NCBI RefSeq assembly: GCF_012939955.1
Contig: NZ_SPMY01000008.1
Span: forward strand, 1-61,586
Direction of reading: 5' to 3'
Length of the DNA: 61,586 nt
Origin: Candidatus Accumulibacter phosphatis
GTDB taxonomy: Bacteria; Pseudomonadota; Gammaproteobacteria; Burkholderiales; Rhodocyclaceae
Shown in pieces: positions 28,148-37,665 of this stretch. Made by a program: the position numbers and the translations under genes. The number at the start of each line of letters is the position of its first letter. Positions within the stretch are counted from its first letter, which is position 1. The notes beneath the pieces are model-generated. The model was given only the letters and a program-made list of their open reading frames with translations, was not told the DNA's origin and did not search any database.

Positions 28148-29278
28148 TCAGTTGTCAAGCAGAATGCGAAGCATGCGCCGAAGTGGCTCGGCTGCCCCCC
28201 AGAGCAGTTGGTCGCCGACCGTAAAAGCGCCAAGGTAGTCCGCCCCCATTGCCAGCTTGTGCAAGCGACCGACCGGGACCGTCAAGCTGCCGGTAACCGC
28301 CGCCGGAGTCAGCTTGCACTCGCTGATTTCGCGTTCGTTCGGAACGACCTGCACCCACGGATTCGCCTGCGCAATGATCGCATTGACCTCGTCGAGCGGC
28401 ACATCGCGCTTGAGCTTGATGGTCAGGGCCTGCGCATGGCAACGCATTGCGCCGACACGTACGCAGAGCCCGTCGACCGGAATACTGCCTGGCGAACGGA
28501 ACGGCGGGCGGCCAAGGATCTTGTTGGCCTCGGCGCCACCTTTCCACTCTTCCTTCGACTGCCCGCCTTCGACCGCCGCATCGATCCACGGGATGACGCT
28601 GCCGGCGAGCGCCGTATTACGGAAGTTGCGGGTCGGAAAGTCCGGCGAGCGCATCGTTTCAGCCACCTTGCGGTCAATGTCGAGAATCGCCGACGCCGGA
28701 TCAGCCAACTCGCCCTTCACCGCATCGTACAGGGCACCCATCTGCAACAGGAGCTCGCGCATATTCTGCGCGCCGGCACCCGATGCCGCCTGGTAAGTCA
28801 TCGCGCTGACCCACTCGACGAGATCATGCCGGAACAGTCCGCCAAGGCCCATCAGCATCAGCGAGACGGTGCAGTTGCCGCCGATCCAGTTCCTGCCGCC
28901 CTTGGCCAAAGCGCCATCGATGACCTCGCGATTCACCGGATCGAGGATGATCACCGCATCATCCTGCATACGCAGGGTCGACGCGGCGTCGATCCAGTGA
29001 CCGTTCCAGCCCGCCGCGCGCAGCCGGGGAAAGACTTCCCTGGTGTAATCGCCGCCCTGACAGGTGATGACAATGTCCATCTGCTTGAGGGCTTCGATCG
29101 ACATCGCGTCCTGCAGGCTGCCCGCGTCCTTGCCCGCCAGCAGCGGCGCCTTGCCACCCACCGCAGAGGTCGAGAAATAGAGCGGCTCGATGTGTTCGAA
29201 ATCGCCTTCTTCCAGCATTCGTTGCATCAGCACCGAGCCGACCATGCCGCGCCAACCTACCAAACCTACCTTGTTCAT
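28148..29278 (-). CDS. asd: Aspartate-semialdehyde dehydrogenase
   Basis: 376 residues. The NADP-binding start is [18 protein letters not shown], the active-site Cys is in [15 protein letters not shown] (about C136), and the catalytic His region is [15 protein letters not shown]. It reduces aspartyl phosphate to the semialdehyde, feeding lysine/DAP, methionine and threonine synthesis. The Gram-negative form is indicated by the length and by [12 protein letters not shown]. It follows leuB with a short gap; leuCDB-asd-fimV is the classic order. Confidence 0.97.
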   Translation of the reverse strand: MNKVGLVGWRGMVGSVLMQRMLEEGDFEHIEPLYFSTSAVGGKAPLLAGKDAGSLQDAMSIEALKQMDIVITCQGGDYTREVFPRLRAAGWNGHWIDAASTLRMQDDAVIILDPVNREVIDGALAKGGRNWIGGNCTVSLMLMGLGGLFRHDLVEWVSAMTYQAASGAGAQNMRELLLQMGALYDAVKGELADPASAILDIDRKVAETMRSPDFPTRNFRNTALAGSVIPWIDAAVEGGQSKEEWKGGAEANKILGRPPFRSPGSIPVDGLCVRVGAMRCHAQALTIKLKRDVPLDEVNAIIAQANPWVQVVPNEREISECKLTPAAVTGSLTVPVGRLHKLAMGADYLGAFTVGDQLLWGAAEPLRRMLRILLDN

Positions 29279-29317
29279 TTGCCTACCTCTAAGAAAATTT
29301 CCACGCCATCACTTCCC

Positions 29318-30391
29318 TCACCCGACCTGCAGCGCGGCCAGGACCGCATCGCCCATTGCCCGGGTACCGACCTGCCGCATTCCCGGCTCATGAATGTCAG
29401 CCGTCCTGTAGCCTTGGGCAAGTACTTTCTTGACCGCGTTCTCGATGCGCTGGGCGGCGTCATGGCGCGTAAAAGTGTAGCGCAACATCATTGCCGCCGA
29501 GAGGATCGTGGCCAGCGGATTGGCCACGCCTTTGCCGGCGATGTCAGGCGCCGATCCGTGACAGGGCTCATACAGCCCCTTGTCATTGGCGTCCAGAGAC
29601 GCCGAAGGCAGCATGCCGATGGAGCCGGTGAGCATCGCCGCCTCGTCGGAAAGAATGTCGCCGAACATGTTGCCGGTAACGATGACGTCGAACTGTTTCG
29701 GATTGCGTACCAGCTGCATCGCCGCATTGTCCACCAGCATGTGACTGAGCTCGACATCGGGATAGTCGGCCGCCGTCTCGATGGCCACATCGCGCCATAG
29801 CTGCGTCGTTTCCAGGACATTCATCTTGTCCACCGAGCACAGTCGGCCGCTGCGCTTGCGCGCCGCCGCGAAAGCCACCCTCAGAATGCGGCGAATCTCG
29901 CTCTCGCTGTAGTGCATGGTGTTGAAACCGAAACGCTCCTGACGACCATCGACGTCGCGCATTTCGATGCCGCGCGGCTGCCCGAAATAGATGTCGCCGG
30001 TCAACTCGCGGACGATCAGGATGTCGAGGCCGGCGACGACTTCGTTCTTCAGCGTCGAGGCATTGGCCAGTTCCGGATAGAGGATCGCCGGGCGCAGGTT
30101 GGCGAACAGGCCAAGCTGCTTGCGGATGGCCAGCAGACCGCGTTCCGGACGCTGCGCACGCGGCAGAGTGTCCCATTGCGGGCCACCGACGGCACCGAGC
30201 AGCACCGCGTCGGCGGCCTGCGCCAGGCGCTGCGTGGCTTCCGGATAGGGATCACCGGTGGCATCGACCGCGCCACCACCGAGCAGCGCTTCTTCCATCT
30301 CGCAATCGAGTTCGAGGGCCTGCAGGACGCGCACCGCTTCGGCCATGATTTCCGGGCCAATCCCGTCGCCGGGGAGAATACAAATCTTCAT
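29318..30391 (-). CDS. leuB: 3-Isopropylmalate dehydrogenase
   Basis: 357 residues from the ATG giving [16 protein letters not shown], with AGGA eight bases upstream. The frame is open 18 codons further, but that part overlaps the leuD end and is not family-like. NAD/substrate features are visible: [14 protein letters not shown], the catalytic Tyr in FNTMHYSE, the metal Asp residues in [15 protein letters not shown], and [15 protein letters not shown]. It oxidises and decarboxylates 3-isopropylmalate in leucine synthesis. Co-transcription with leuC, ecn and leuD is likely. Confidence 0.97.
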   Translation of the reverse strand: MKICILPGDGIGPEIMAEAVRVLQALELDCEMEEALLGGGAVDATGDPYPEATQRLAQAADAVLLGAVGGPQWDTLPRAQRPERGLLAIRKQLGLFANLRPAILYPELANASTLKNEVVAGLDILIVRELTGDIYFGQPRGIEMRDVDGRQERFGFNTMHYSESEIRRILRVAFAAARKRSGRLCSVDKMNVLETTQLWRDVAIETAADYPDVELSHMLVDNAAMQLVRNPKQFDVIVTGNMFGDILSDEAAMLTGSIGMLPSASLDANDKGLYEPCHGSAPDIAGKGVANPLATILSAAMMLRYTFTRHDAAQRIENAVKKVLAQGYRTADIHEPGMRQVGTRAMGDAVLAALQVG

Positions 30392-30401
30392 GTTCATTTC
30401 C

Positions 30402-31040
30402 TTAGGCGAACAGCCAGGGCTGCTCGATTCGGCGCCGCTCTTCAAAGGCCCGGATCAGCTCGGCGTGCCGCAAGGTCAAGCCGATGTCGTCCCAGCCGTT
30501 GAGCAGGCACTCCTTGCGGAAGCCATCGACGGCAAACGAGAAAGTGCGGCCGTCCGGGCAGAGCACCTGCTGTTGCTCGAGATCGATCAGCAGCCGGCAG
30601 CCGGGCGTCGACTCGACGAGCGCAAACAGGGCGTCGACCTCGGCCGCCGGCAAGACGATCGGCAGAATGCCGTTCTTGAAGCAGTTATTGTAAAAAATAT
30701 CGGCAAAACTCTCCGCAATCAGCGCCCGGAAGCCGAAGTCGAGCAGCGCCCATGGCGCGTGCTCGCGCGAACTTCCACAACCGAAGTTCTTGCGCGTCAG
30801 CAGTATCCGTGCACCCTGGTAGCGCGGCTGATTGAGAACGAAATCGGGCTTCAGCGGACGCTGCGAGTTGTCCCTGCCAGGCTCACCAACGTCCAGGTAG
30901 CGCCATTCGTCGAACAGGTTCGGACCGAAGCCCGAACGCTTGATCGACTTCAGGAACTGCTTGGGAATGATTGCGTCGGTATCGACGTTGGCCCGGTCAA
31001 GCGGCGCGACCAGGCCTTCAAGACGAACGAACTTGTCCAT
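30402..31040 (-). CDS. leuD: 3-Isopropylmalate dehydratase small subunit
   Basis: 212 residues with the swivelling-domain signatures [21 protein letters not shown] and [15 protein letters not shown], and IADIFYNNC-like [16 protein letters not shown]. It pairs with LeuC to isomerise isopropylmalate. It is separated from leuC by the entericidin-like gene and followed by leuB after 10 bases. Confidence 0.97.
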   Translation of the reverse strand: MDKFVRLEGLVAPLDRANVDTDAIIPKQFLKSIKRSGFGPNLFDEWRYLDVGEPGRDNSQRPLKPDFVLNQPRYQGARILLTRKNFGCGSSREHAPWALLDFGFRALIAESFADIFYNNCFKNGILPIVLPAAEVDALFALVESTPGCRLLIDLEQQQVLCPDGRTFSFAVDGFRKECLLNGWDDIGLTLRHAELIRAFEERRRIEQPWLFA

Positions 31041-31061
31041 GCTCTTCCTTGTATGGCGGCC

Positions 31062-31190
31062 CTATTTGGCGGCCTTTTCAATCGCCTGCCCACCCTTGGA
31101 GATATCCTTGCCAACGCCCTGCATGGTGTTGCAGGCGGTCAGAAAAACAGTCGCGACCAGTGCCCCCAGTAGCAGCATCAAGCGTTTCAT
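31062..31190 (-). CDS. Entericidin-like small lipoprotein
   Basis: 42 residues: MKRLMLLLGALVATVFLTAC, then NTMQGVGKDISKGGQAIEK and AAK. The lipobox FLTAC makes Cys20 the lipidated residue, and NTxxGxGxDIxxGGxxIxxAA is the entericidin A/B signature. GGAGAAAGC precedes ATG. Entericidins in E. coli are a toxin/antidote-like lipoprotein pair induced in stationary phase; the single gene inside leu operons of betaproteobacteria has no established role. It lies between leuC and leuD, with palindromic repeat copy B just upstream. Confidence 0.88.
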   Translation of the reverse strand: MKRLMLLLGALVATVFLTACNTMQGVGKDISKGGQAIEKAAK

Positions 31191-31202
31191 GCTTTCTCCT
31201 TT

Positions 31203-31327
31203 CCGTTAATGTGAAAGTCGCGTATGCGACTCACGAAACTCCCTTCTCCTTGCGGGAGAAGGGGCAGGGGAAGAGGGAAACGGTCATGACTTTCATGATT
31301 TGGGGTGTCTCCACCTGTCATGACCGT
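31203..31327. repeat. Palindromic intergenic repeat, copy B
   Basis: Same modules as copy A at 24.5 kb: TTAATGTGAAAGTCGCG, a CCCTTCTC/GAGAAGGG stem, and an ACGGTCATGAC/GTCATGACCGT inverted repeat. It directly abuts the leuC stop codon. It lacks the 75-base insert of copy A. Confidence 0.75.
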
Positions 31328-32733
31328 CAGAGCCACTCACGTACATCACAGAAATGCCCGGCAATCGCCGCCGCCGCGGCCATCTCCGGGCTGACCAGAT
31401 GCGTACGACCACCGGCCCCCTGGCGCCCCTCGAAGTTACGATTCGAGGTCGACGCACAGCGTTCGCCGGGCTCGAGGCGATCGGCGTTCATCGCCAGGCA
31501 CATCGAGCAACCGGGCTCACGCCACTCGAAGCCGGCGGCGCGGAAAATCTCGTCGAGCCCTTCTTCCTCGGCCTGCCGCTTGACCAGCCCCGAACCGGGG
31601 ACGACCAGCGCCAGACGGATGTTGCCGGCCACTTTCTTGCCGCGGACAACGCCCGCAGCGGCACGCAAATCCTCGATCCGTGAATTGGTACACGAGCCAA
31701 TGAAGATCTTGTCCAGCGGGATCTCCCGGATCGGCACATTCGCGGCCAGCCCCATGTATACCAGCGCACGCTGCATCCCTTCGCGCTTGACGGGATCGGG
31801 CTCCTGCGCCGGATCGGGCACGCTGCCATCGATCGCCACCACCATCTCGGGCGACGTGCCCCAGCTCACCTGTGGCTGGATGTCCTCGGCAGAGAACTCG
31901 ATCACGCTGTCGAACTCGGCGCCGTCGTCGCTGCGCAGCGATCGCCAGTGGGTGACAGCACGCTCCCACAACTCCGCTTTTGGAGCAAAGGGGCGACCGC
32001 GCAGATAGTCGATGGTCACCTCGTCGACGGCCACCATGCCCAGCCGCGCACCGGCTTCGATGGCCATATTGCAAAGCGTCATCCGCCCTTCCATCGACAG
32101 GCCGCGAATTGCGCTGCCGGCAAACTCGAGAGCATAGCCGGTCCCGCCAGCGGTACCGATACGGGCAATGATCGCCAGCGCGACATCCTTGGCCGTGACG
32201 CCCTTGCCGAGAACCCCGTCGACACGCAGCAGCAGGGTTTTTGACTTCTTCTGCAGCAGGCACTGCGTCGCCAGGACGTGCTCGACCTCGGAAGTACCGA
32301 TGCCGTGCGCCATGCACGCGAAAGCGCCGTGCGTACTGGTATGCGAATCACCGCAGACGACGGTCATGCCGGGCAGGGTCGCGCCGCTTTCTGGACCGAC
32401 CACGTGCACGATCCCCTGCCGCGGATCCTTGAACGGGAAGAAAGCCAGAGCCCCGACTTCGCGGATATTGGCATCCAGGGTCTCGACCTGCAGGCGTGCG
32501 ACGGGATCCTCGATGCCGCGATCCCAATGCTCGGTGGGCGTATTATGGTCCGCCGTAGCGACAATCGAAGATACGCGCCACGGCTTGCGGCCGGCCAGCT
32601 TGAGGCCCTCGAAGGCCTGCGGACTGGTCACCTCGTGCACCAGGTGGCGGTCGATATAGATCAGCGCCGTTCCGTCCGTCTGCTGGTTGACGACGTGGTC
32701 CTGCCAAAGTTTTTCGTACAAGGTCTGCGGCAT
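31327..32733 (-). CDS. leuC: 3-Isopropylmalate dehydratase large subunit
   Basis: 468 residues. The three iron-sulfur ligands are visible in [13 protein letters not shown]-type context, [16 protein letters not shown] and [13 protein letters not shown]. The start [15 protein letters not shown] is canonical. It forms the [4Fe-4S] isomerase with LeuD. It is the first gene of the leuC-ecn-leuD-leuB block here; leuA is not in the window. The 130 bases upstream show no clear attenuator. Confidence 0.97.
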   Translation of the reverse strand: MPQTLYEKLWQDHVVNQQTDGTALIYIDRHLVHEVTSPQAFEGLKLAGRKPWRVSSIVATADHNTPTEHWDRGIEDPVARLQVETLDANIREVGALAFFPFKDPRQGIVHVVGPESGATLPGMTVVCGDSHTSTHGAFACMAHGIGTSEVEHVLATQCLLQKKSKTLLLRVDGVLGKGVTAKDVALAIIARIGTAGGTGYALEFAGSAIRGLSMEGRMTLCNMAIEAGARLGMVAVDEVTIDYLRGRPFAPKAELWERAVTHWRSLRSDDGAEFDSVIEFSAEDIQPQVSWGTSPEMVVAIDGSVPDPAQEPDPVKREGMQRALVYMGLAANVPIREIPLDKIFIGSCTNSRIEDLRAAAGVVRGKKVAGNIRLALVVPGSGLVKRQAEEEGLDEIFRAAGFEWREPGCSMCLAMNADRLEPGERCASTSNRNFEGRQGAGGRTHLVSPEMAAAAAIAGHFCDVREWL

Positions 32734-32865
32734 AGGTCGACGATCCGACGAAGTTCGGCCTCGGTGGGTCCATGGAGGGCAGAATTATGTCACACCGCGC
32801 GGGTCGCTGTCAGTGCTGGCTTGCACGCCCGGCAAGTGCTAGGCTAACGCCGCTGCTCGCTACGC

Positions 32866-33708
32866 TCAGCGCGACTTGCGCGCCGCCAGGTACAACGGTT
32901 GCACGCGCTGCACATAAACACGCAAATCGGCGATGCGTGTGTCGTGCGAGGGGTGGGTCGACAGCCACTGTGGTGGCTGCCCTTCCGAGACGCGCCCCAT
33001 TTTCTCCCACAGCGAGATCGCTGCACTCGGATCGTAAGCGGCGCGCGCCGCGAGCTCGACGCCGATGCGGTCAGCTTCCTGCTCAAATGCGCGCGAGTTG
33101 GGGCGCATGAAAGCCAGATCGCCGACACCGCCGATGACGCTTTTGCCAAGGCCGGCATCGACGCCGAAGTAGGCACCGATCAAGGCCCCGCCAAGTGCTG
33201 CCGCGACATCCAGGCCGGCCGACTGGCCAGCTTTCTCACGCCCATGCTCACGCAGCGCGTGCGCAATCTCATGCCCCATCACCGCGGCCAGTTCGTCGTC
33301 GCCAAGCTGCAACTGCTCGATCAAGCCGGTGTACACCGCAATCTTGCCGCCCGGCATGCACCAGGCGTTGAGTTCTTTGGAGCTGACGACATTGACTTCC
33401 CATTGCCAGCCCGGCGCATCGGCGCGAAAAACCGCGGTCACCGGGATCAAGCGCTTGGCGATCGCCCGCACCCGCTCGCTCTGCTGCGCATCGCTATTGA
33501 GCAGCTTCTTGCTCTGCGCCGCCTGCATCGCCTCCTGGTAAGCCTTGGCGGCGGAGCGATCGACTTCGTCCGACGAAACCAGCATCACCTGCTCACGATC
33601 GACGCCAACCCGGCCAGCGCTGGTCGTGCGGGTCGTTGCGCAAGCGGCGACGACGAACACTGCGAGCACGAGAAGCCAGTAACGACAGCCAGAACGGATA
33701 CTCATCAT
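32866..33708 (-). CDS. M48 family zinc metallopeptidase, lipoprotein
   Basis: 280 residues. A signal peptide ends in the lipobox FVVAAC (Cys about 23). The zinc motif is in AVMGHEIAHALREHG (HExxH), and the third ligand Glu in RAFEQEADRIGVELAARA. It is LoiP/YcaL- or BepA-like without TPR repeats, so a periplasmic envelope protease is likely. Its ATG overlaps the stop of the MFS gene upstream by four bases. Confidence 0.9.
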   Translation of the reverse strand: MMSIRSGCRYWLLVLAVFVVAACATTRTTSAGRVGVDREQVMLVSSDEVDRSAAKAYQEAMQAAQSKKLLNSDAQQSERVRAIAKRLIPVTAVFRADAPGWQWEVNVVSSKELNAWCMPGGKIAVYTGLIEQLQLGDDELAAVMGHEIAHALREHGREKAGQSAGLDVAAALGGALIGAYFGVDAGLGKSVIGGVGDLAFMRPNSRAFEQEADRIGVELAARAAYDPSAAISLWEKMGRVSEGQPPQWLSTHPSHDTRIADLRVYVQRVQPLYLAARKSR

Positions 33709-34913
33709 TTACCTCCAGAAGTTTGTGCCAACGCGGCAAATGACGCCGCTTGGCCGCCGCCAGGATCGTCGAGATCGTTTCTCTTGACTCCGACGGCGAC
33801 GAAGATCAGACCGAGCAGCGCAAATGCCGCGCTCATGGTGAAAGTGGAAGCCGCCCCCCAAACGTCCCAGCCCCAACCGCTGAGCAGAGTGCCAAGCAAG
33901 CCTCCAGCGCCAAACGACAGGCTCGAATACAAGGCCTGGCCACGCGCCTGAGAGCGACCCGGAAACCAGCGATTGACAGCGGCAATCGCCGCCGCATGGT
34001 AGGCGCCGAAAGTGAAGCCATGCAGCAACTGCGCGATGACGATCAGCGCCACGCTGTCGACAGCCCAGCCAATCATCAGGAAGCGTACGATGGCGGCCGC
34101 AAAGCTGAGCAGCAAAATGGTCCGTAAGCCAAAGCGACGCAGCAAGCCGACCATGAAGAAAAAGACCACGATCTCGGCAAGAACGCCGAGCGACCACAGG
34201 CAACCGACCAGGAACTTGCTGTAGTGATGCTCGGCGAGGTGAATCGAGTAGAACACGTAAAGTGCGCCGTGCGCCGCCGACATCGCGACGCAGGCGGCAA
34301 AAAGCGCCCTGACGCGCCGCTGGCGAAGGATTTCACCCACCGGCAGCTGCACATCGCTGGCCGCGTGCGCCGGCGCCTCGGGAACCGCCAGTGCATAAAT
34401 CAGAATTCCGGCCAGTGTTGCCGCGATTACCCACAGCAACGCGGACAGCGGCAGCCGGTCGAGTAGCGCTCCGGTGCCCATCACCGCGACGATGAAACCG
34501 ACCGAACCCCACAGCCGAATGCGACTGTAACGTGCCGGCTGCTCGCGCAGATGATCGAAGGTCAGCGTCTCGACCAGCGGCAACGCGGCGCTCCAGAAAA
34601 AGGCCAGCAAAGCCATCGCCAGCAGCATTGCCTCGAAGCTGCGCACGGCAAAGAAGAGCGAAAAACCGATCAGGCTAAGGACGCCGGCGAGGCGGACGAT
34701 GGCCACCCGCTGCCCGAGGCGGTCGGCCAGCGCACCCCACAGATAGGGAGCGAACAGGCGCATCAACTGCATCTGGGACATCAGCAGCCCGATGTCCCAG
34801 GCCGAAAACGACAGCGACTTAAGATAGAGCCCGAAATACGGTGAGAACGCGCCGATGAAGGCGAAATAAAAGAAGTAGTAGCCGGAAAGACGCCAGTAGG
34901 GCAGAGCATGCAT
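33705..34913 (-). CDS. MFS transporter, MFS_1-like (HcaT/NupG-type)
   Basis: 402 residues, twelve helices. The N-terminus YWRLSGYYFFYFAFIGAFSPYFGLYLKSL is typical of the LacY/HcaT/nucleoside-symporter group that carries the PYF motif in helix 1. LWGALADRLGQRVAIVRLAG is motif A, and LWGSVGFIVAVMGTGALLDR follows. The substrate is unknown (E. coli HcaT is annotated for phenylpropionate). It is co-oriented and overlapping with the M48 peptidase gene. Confidence 0.85.
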   Translation of the reverse strand: MHALPYWRLSGYYFFYFAFIGAFSPYFGLYLKSLSFSAWDIGLLMSQMQLMRLFAPYLWGALADRLGQRVAIVRLAGVLSLIGFSLFFAVRSFEAMLLAMALLAFFWSAALPLVETLTFDHLREQPARYSRIRLWGSVGFIVAVMGTGALLDRLPLSALLWVIAATLAGILIYALAVPEAPAHAASDVQLPVGEILRQRRVRALFAACVAMSAAHGALYVFYSIHLAEHHYSKFLVGCLWSLGVLAEIVVFFFMVGLLRRFGLRTILLLSFAAAIVRFLMIGWAVDSVALIVIAQLLHGFTFGAYHAAAIAAVNRWFPGRSQARGQALYSSLSFGAGGLLGTLLSGWGWDVWGAASTFTMSAAFALLGLIFVAVGVKRNDLDDPGGGQAASFAALAQTSGGK

Positions 34914-34991
34914 CCGGCAATTCTACCGGATGCTGCCGCAGCAACCGGCGGCTAGCGGCTCGCAGGCTCCATTGCTTGGTTGCTCAGCCGC

Positions 34992-35243
34992 TCAATCGCT
35001 GTTCTTGAATGCGACCAACATCCGGTACATCTGATCCTTGAGCAGTACGCGCTGCTTCTTCATCGTTTCGATGATGAAATCGCCGACCGGCAGGTCTTCT
35101 TCCTCGAGACGCTCGACCTCGCGCGTCAGTTGATGGTATTCGTCATACATCTCGCCAAACGGCGCGCTCGAAGCTTTCAGGGCGTGAATCGAATCCAGGT
35201 ACTCGGGGAACTCGTGGTGCAGGTCGTGGTGCTCAATTTGCAT
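34992..35243 (-). CDS. YdcH-like (DUF465) small protein
   Basis: 83 residues with the DUF465 signature: HHDLHHEFPEYLDSIHALKASS, FGEMYDEYHQLTREVERLE, and the ending LKKQR-like MKKQRVLLKDQMYRMLVAF. It is predicted to be two long helices forming a cytoplasmic coiled coil. The function is unknown. It stands alone between the MFS gene and aroC. Confidence 0.85.
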   Translation of the reverse strand: MQIEHHDLHHEFPEYLDSIHALKASSAPFGEMYDEYHQLTREVERLEEEDLPVGDFIIETMKKQRVLLKDQMYRMLVAFKNSD

Positions 35244-35322
35244 GATCCTAGCCTCTCGCTTATCCCGGCCGGCCCGATGCGCGACCAGACCATGTGATTA
35301 TAACCAGAGCCACAGGCTGCCG

Positions 35323-36438
35323 TCACTTCGCCCCGGCATCGATTGCAGTGCCGGGAATACGCGGGGTGGCGCAGCGCACGTCAGCACACTGGGCGCGATG
35401 ACGCAAGGCATGATCGATCAAGACCAGCGCCAGCATCGCCTCGACAATTGGTGCTGCGCGGATACCAACGCAGGGATCGTGCCGGCCATGCGTTTCGACC
35501 ATGGCCGCGTTGCCGGCAGAGTCTACGGAACGGCGCGGCAAACGAATGCTCGAGGTCGGTTTGATCGCCACACTGACGACCAGGTCCTGACCTGTAGAGA
35601 TGCCGCCGAGCACTCCGCCGGCATGATTGCTGAGGAAACCCTGCGGCGTCATTTCGTCGCCATGCTCGCTGCCGCGCTGGGCAACGCTGGCAAAACCGGC
35701 GCCGATCTCGACCCCTTTGACGGCATTGATGCTCATCATCGCGTAGGCAATCTCGGCGTCGAGGCGGTCGTAGACCGGTTCGCCCCAACCGGGCGGCACG
35801 GCGCTGGCGACGACGGTGATCTTCGCGCCCACCGAATCGCCCGCCTTGCGCAATCCATCCATGTAATCCTCCAGTTCCGGAACAATCGCCGCATTCGGCG
35901 CGAAGAAGGGATTGCCGGCAATTGCCGCGGCGTCGAGAAAGGGGATTTCGATGGGCCCAAGCTGGCTCATCCAGGCGCTGATCGTGACCCCGTAACGCTC
36001 GGCCAACCACTTGCGGGCGATTGCCCCGGCGGCGACACGCACCGCCGTTTCGCGCGCCGACGAGCGACCGCCGCCGCGATGATCGCGAAAACCGTACTTC
36101 TGCGTGTAGACGTAGTCCGCATGTCCCGGCCGGAAGGTCTCGGCAATATTGCCGTAGTCCTTGCTGCGCTGATCCTGATTGCGGATCAACAGGCCGATCG
36201 GCGTTCCCGTCGTGCGGCCCGCGAAGACTCCCGAAAGAATCTCGACCTGATCGGGCTCGCGGCGCTGCGTCACATGCCGGGAGGTCCCCGGCCGACGGCG
36301 GTCGAGTTGGCACTGAATGTCGGCTTCCGCAATGGCCAGCCCGGGCGGACAGCCATCGACCACGCAGCCGATCGCCGGACCGTGTGACTCGCCAAACGAA
36401 GTCACTGTGAACAGCGTGCCAATGGTGTTGCCGGACAT
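35323..36438 (-). CDS. aroC: Chorismate synthase
   Basis: 371 residues from the ATG giving [20 protein letters not shown]. The frame is open 105 codons further upstream, but that part is Arg/Ala-rich and not family-like. FMN/EPSP-binding signatures are visible: [47 protein letters not shown], and [10 protein letters not shown]-like [14 protein letters not shown]. It converts EPSP to chorismate in aromatic amino acid synthesis. AAGAGAAAACC precedes the start. Confidence 0.96.
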   Translation of the reverse strand: MSGNTIGTLFTVTSFGESHGPAIGCVVDGCPPGLAIAEADIQCQLDRRRPGTSRHVTQRREPDQVEILSGVFAGRTTGTPIGLLIRNQDQRSKDYGNIAETFRPGHADYVYTQKYGFRDHRGGGRSSARETAVRVAAGAIARKWLAERYGVTISAWMSQLGPIEIPFLDAAAIAGNPFFAPNAAIVPELEDYMDGLRKAGDSVGAKITVVASAVPPGWGEPVYDRLDAEIAYAMMSINAVKGVEIGAGFASVAQRGSEHGDEMTPQGFLSNHAGGVLGGISTGQDLVVSVAIKPTSSIRLPRRSVDSAGNAAMVETHGRHDPCVGIRAAPIVEAMLALVLIDHALRHRAQCADVRCATPRIPGTAIDAGAK

Positions 36439-36786
36439 GGTTTTCTCTTGAGCGTTAGAATAGGCGCAAAGTCTACCATAGCGTTCAGCCGCCGCTCCGC
36501 AGCCAGCCCGATGACCGACAAGCCTGCCCGTTCCGCCAAACCACTGCCGACGCCCAGCGCGAAAGCAGCCGCGCGGCAGCCCTCCCCGCCACCCAGGAAT
36601 CCCCTGCGCCAGGCAGACACTCGCTGGCAGCGAAGCGTTCGCTATGGCTGGGACAAGGGAGGCAGCAAGGGCGGGAGGTAGCCAGCCACGGCCAAGCGCA
36701 GCCGTCACGATGCGCAAGAATCGGGTGGCCAGGGGCCGCTGCCGAGACGACAATCGAAGCCCACCCCCTCCTTACGAAAGCCCTGC
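36439..36786. other. 348-base intergenic region, divergent aroC/EamA; weak 56-codon ORF
   Basis: This is the divergent promoter region of aroC (minus) and the EamA gene (plus). A plus-strand ORF at 36511-36681 ([15 protein letters not shown] ... [10 protein letters not shown]) is basic and Pro-rich, with no clear ribosome binding site. I would not call it a gene without homologues. No terminator or operator is evident. Confidence 0.3.
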
Positions 36787-37665
36787 ATGAATGCTGCCAG
36801 TATCACCCGACTGTTCTTGCTCGCTGCGATCTGGGGCGCTTCGTTTCTGTTCATGCGCGTCAGCGTCCCGGCCTTCGGTCCGGTGGCGCTGATCATGTTT
36901 CGCGTCGGCATCGCCGCCGTATTCCTCGGACTGGTCGCCCGCGTCCTGAAACAGTCGCTGGGAATGGGCCGCCTGTGGAAGCACTTTCTGAGCATTGGCG
37001 TCCTCAACTCGGCGCTCCCCTTCCTCCTCTTTGCCTACGCCGCGCAATCGCTGCCGGCCTCGCTGCTGGCGATTCTAAACGCCACTTCGCCGCTCTTCGG
37101 AGCAGCGATCGGCGCGCTCTGGCTGGGCGTACCGCTGACCGGCAGCGTCGCCCTCGGCCTCGGCTGCGGCCTGGCTGGGGTCAGCGTGCTCGTTGGCCAG
37201 AACCTCGCGCTGGCCGGCAGCGCTGAGTGGCCGGCGGTCGCCGCCGGGCTGCTCGCGCCGCTCTCGTATAGCCTGGCGAGCCTCTACACCAAGGCCCGAC
37301 CCGGCCTGGCGACGCCCTTCGGCAATGCGCACGGCAGCATGTGGATGGCTACCCTGGTGTTGCTGCCGCTGTTCCTTCTGGCCCCTGTGCGGCAGACGCC
37401 CGATGTCGGCGACTGGACAGCCGTCTCGCTGCTGGCGATCGTCTGCACCGGCGCCGCCTATCTGCTCTATTTTCGCCTGATCGACGATGTCGGCCCGACG
37501 CGCGCACTTTCGGTGACTTTTCTGATCCCGGTCTTCGGCGTTCTCTGGGGGGCCCTATTCCTCGACGAAGCTGTCGGCTGGCACACCCTGCTCGGCGGCG
37601 CACTGATCCTGACCGGCATCGCACTGACCGCCGGCCTGCTCGGGCGCTGCGGGCAAACGGCATGA
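36787..37665 (+). CDS. EamA/DMT family transporter
   Basis: 292 residues with ten hydrophobic helices in two EamA repeats. The N-terminus LFLLAAIWGASFLFMRVSVPAFGPVALIMFR is a textbook start of RhaT/YdcZ-like exporters, and the second repeat is AGLLAPLSYSLASLYTKA. These inner-membrane carriers export amino acids or other metabolites; the substrate is unknown. Its stop overlaps the start of the methyltransferase gene (ATGA at 37662-37665), so the two are translationally coupled. Confidence 0.9.
   Translation: MNAASITRLFLLAAIWGASFLFMRVSVPAFGPVALIMFRVGIAAVFLGLVARVLKQSLGMGRLWKHFLSIGVLNSALPFLLFAYAAQSLPASLLAILNATSPLFGAAIGALWLGVPLTGSVALGLGCGLAGVSVLVGQNLALAGSAEWPAVAAGLLAPLSYSLASLYTKARPGLATPFGNAHGSMWMATLVLLPLFLLAPVRQTPDVGDWTAVSLLAIVCTGAAYLLYFRLIDDVGPTRALSVTFLIPVFGVLWGALFLDEAVGWHTLLGGALILTGIALTAGLLGRCGQTA

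Noticed and set aside
28076-29800. 574-codon plus-strand frame across asd and leuB
   Set aside because: It runs antisense over two conserved genes and their gap, and lacks any recognisable domain.
36511-36681. 56-codon plus-strand ORF between aroC and the EamA gene
   Set aside because: No ribosome binding site, skewed Pro/Lys/Arg composition and no recognisable similarity; kept only as a note in the intergenic entry.
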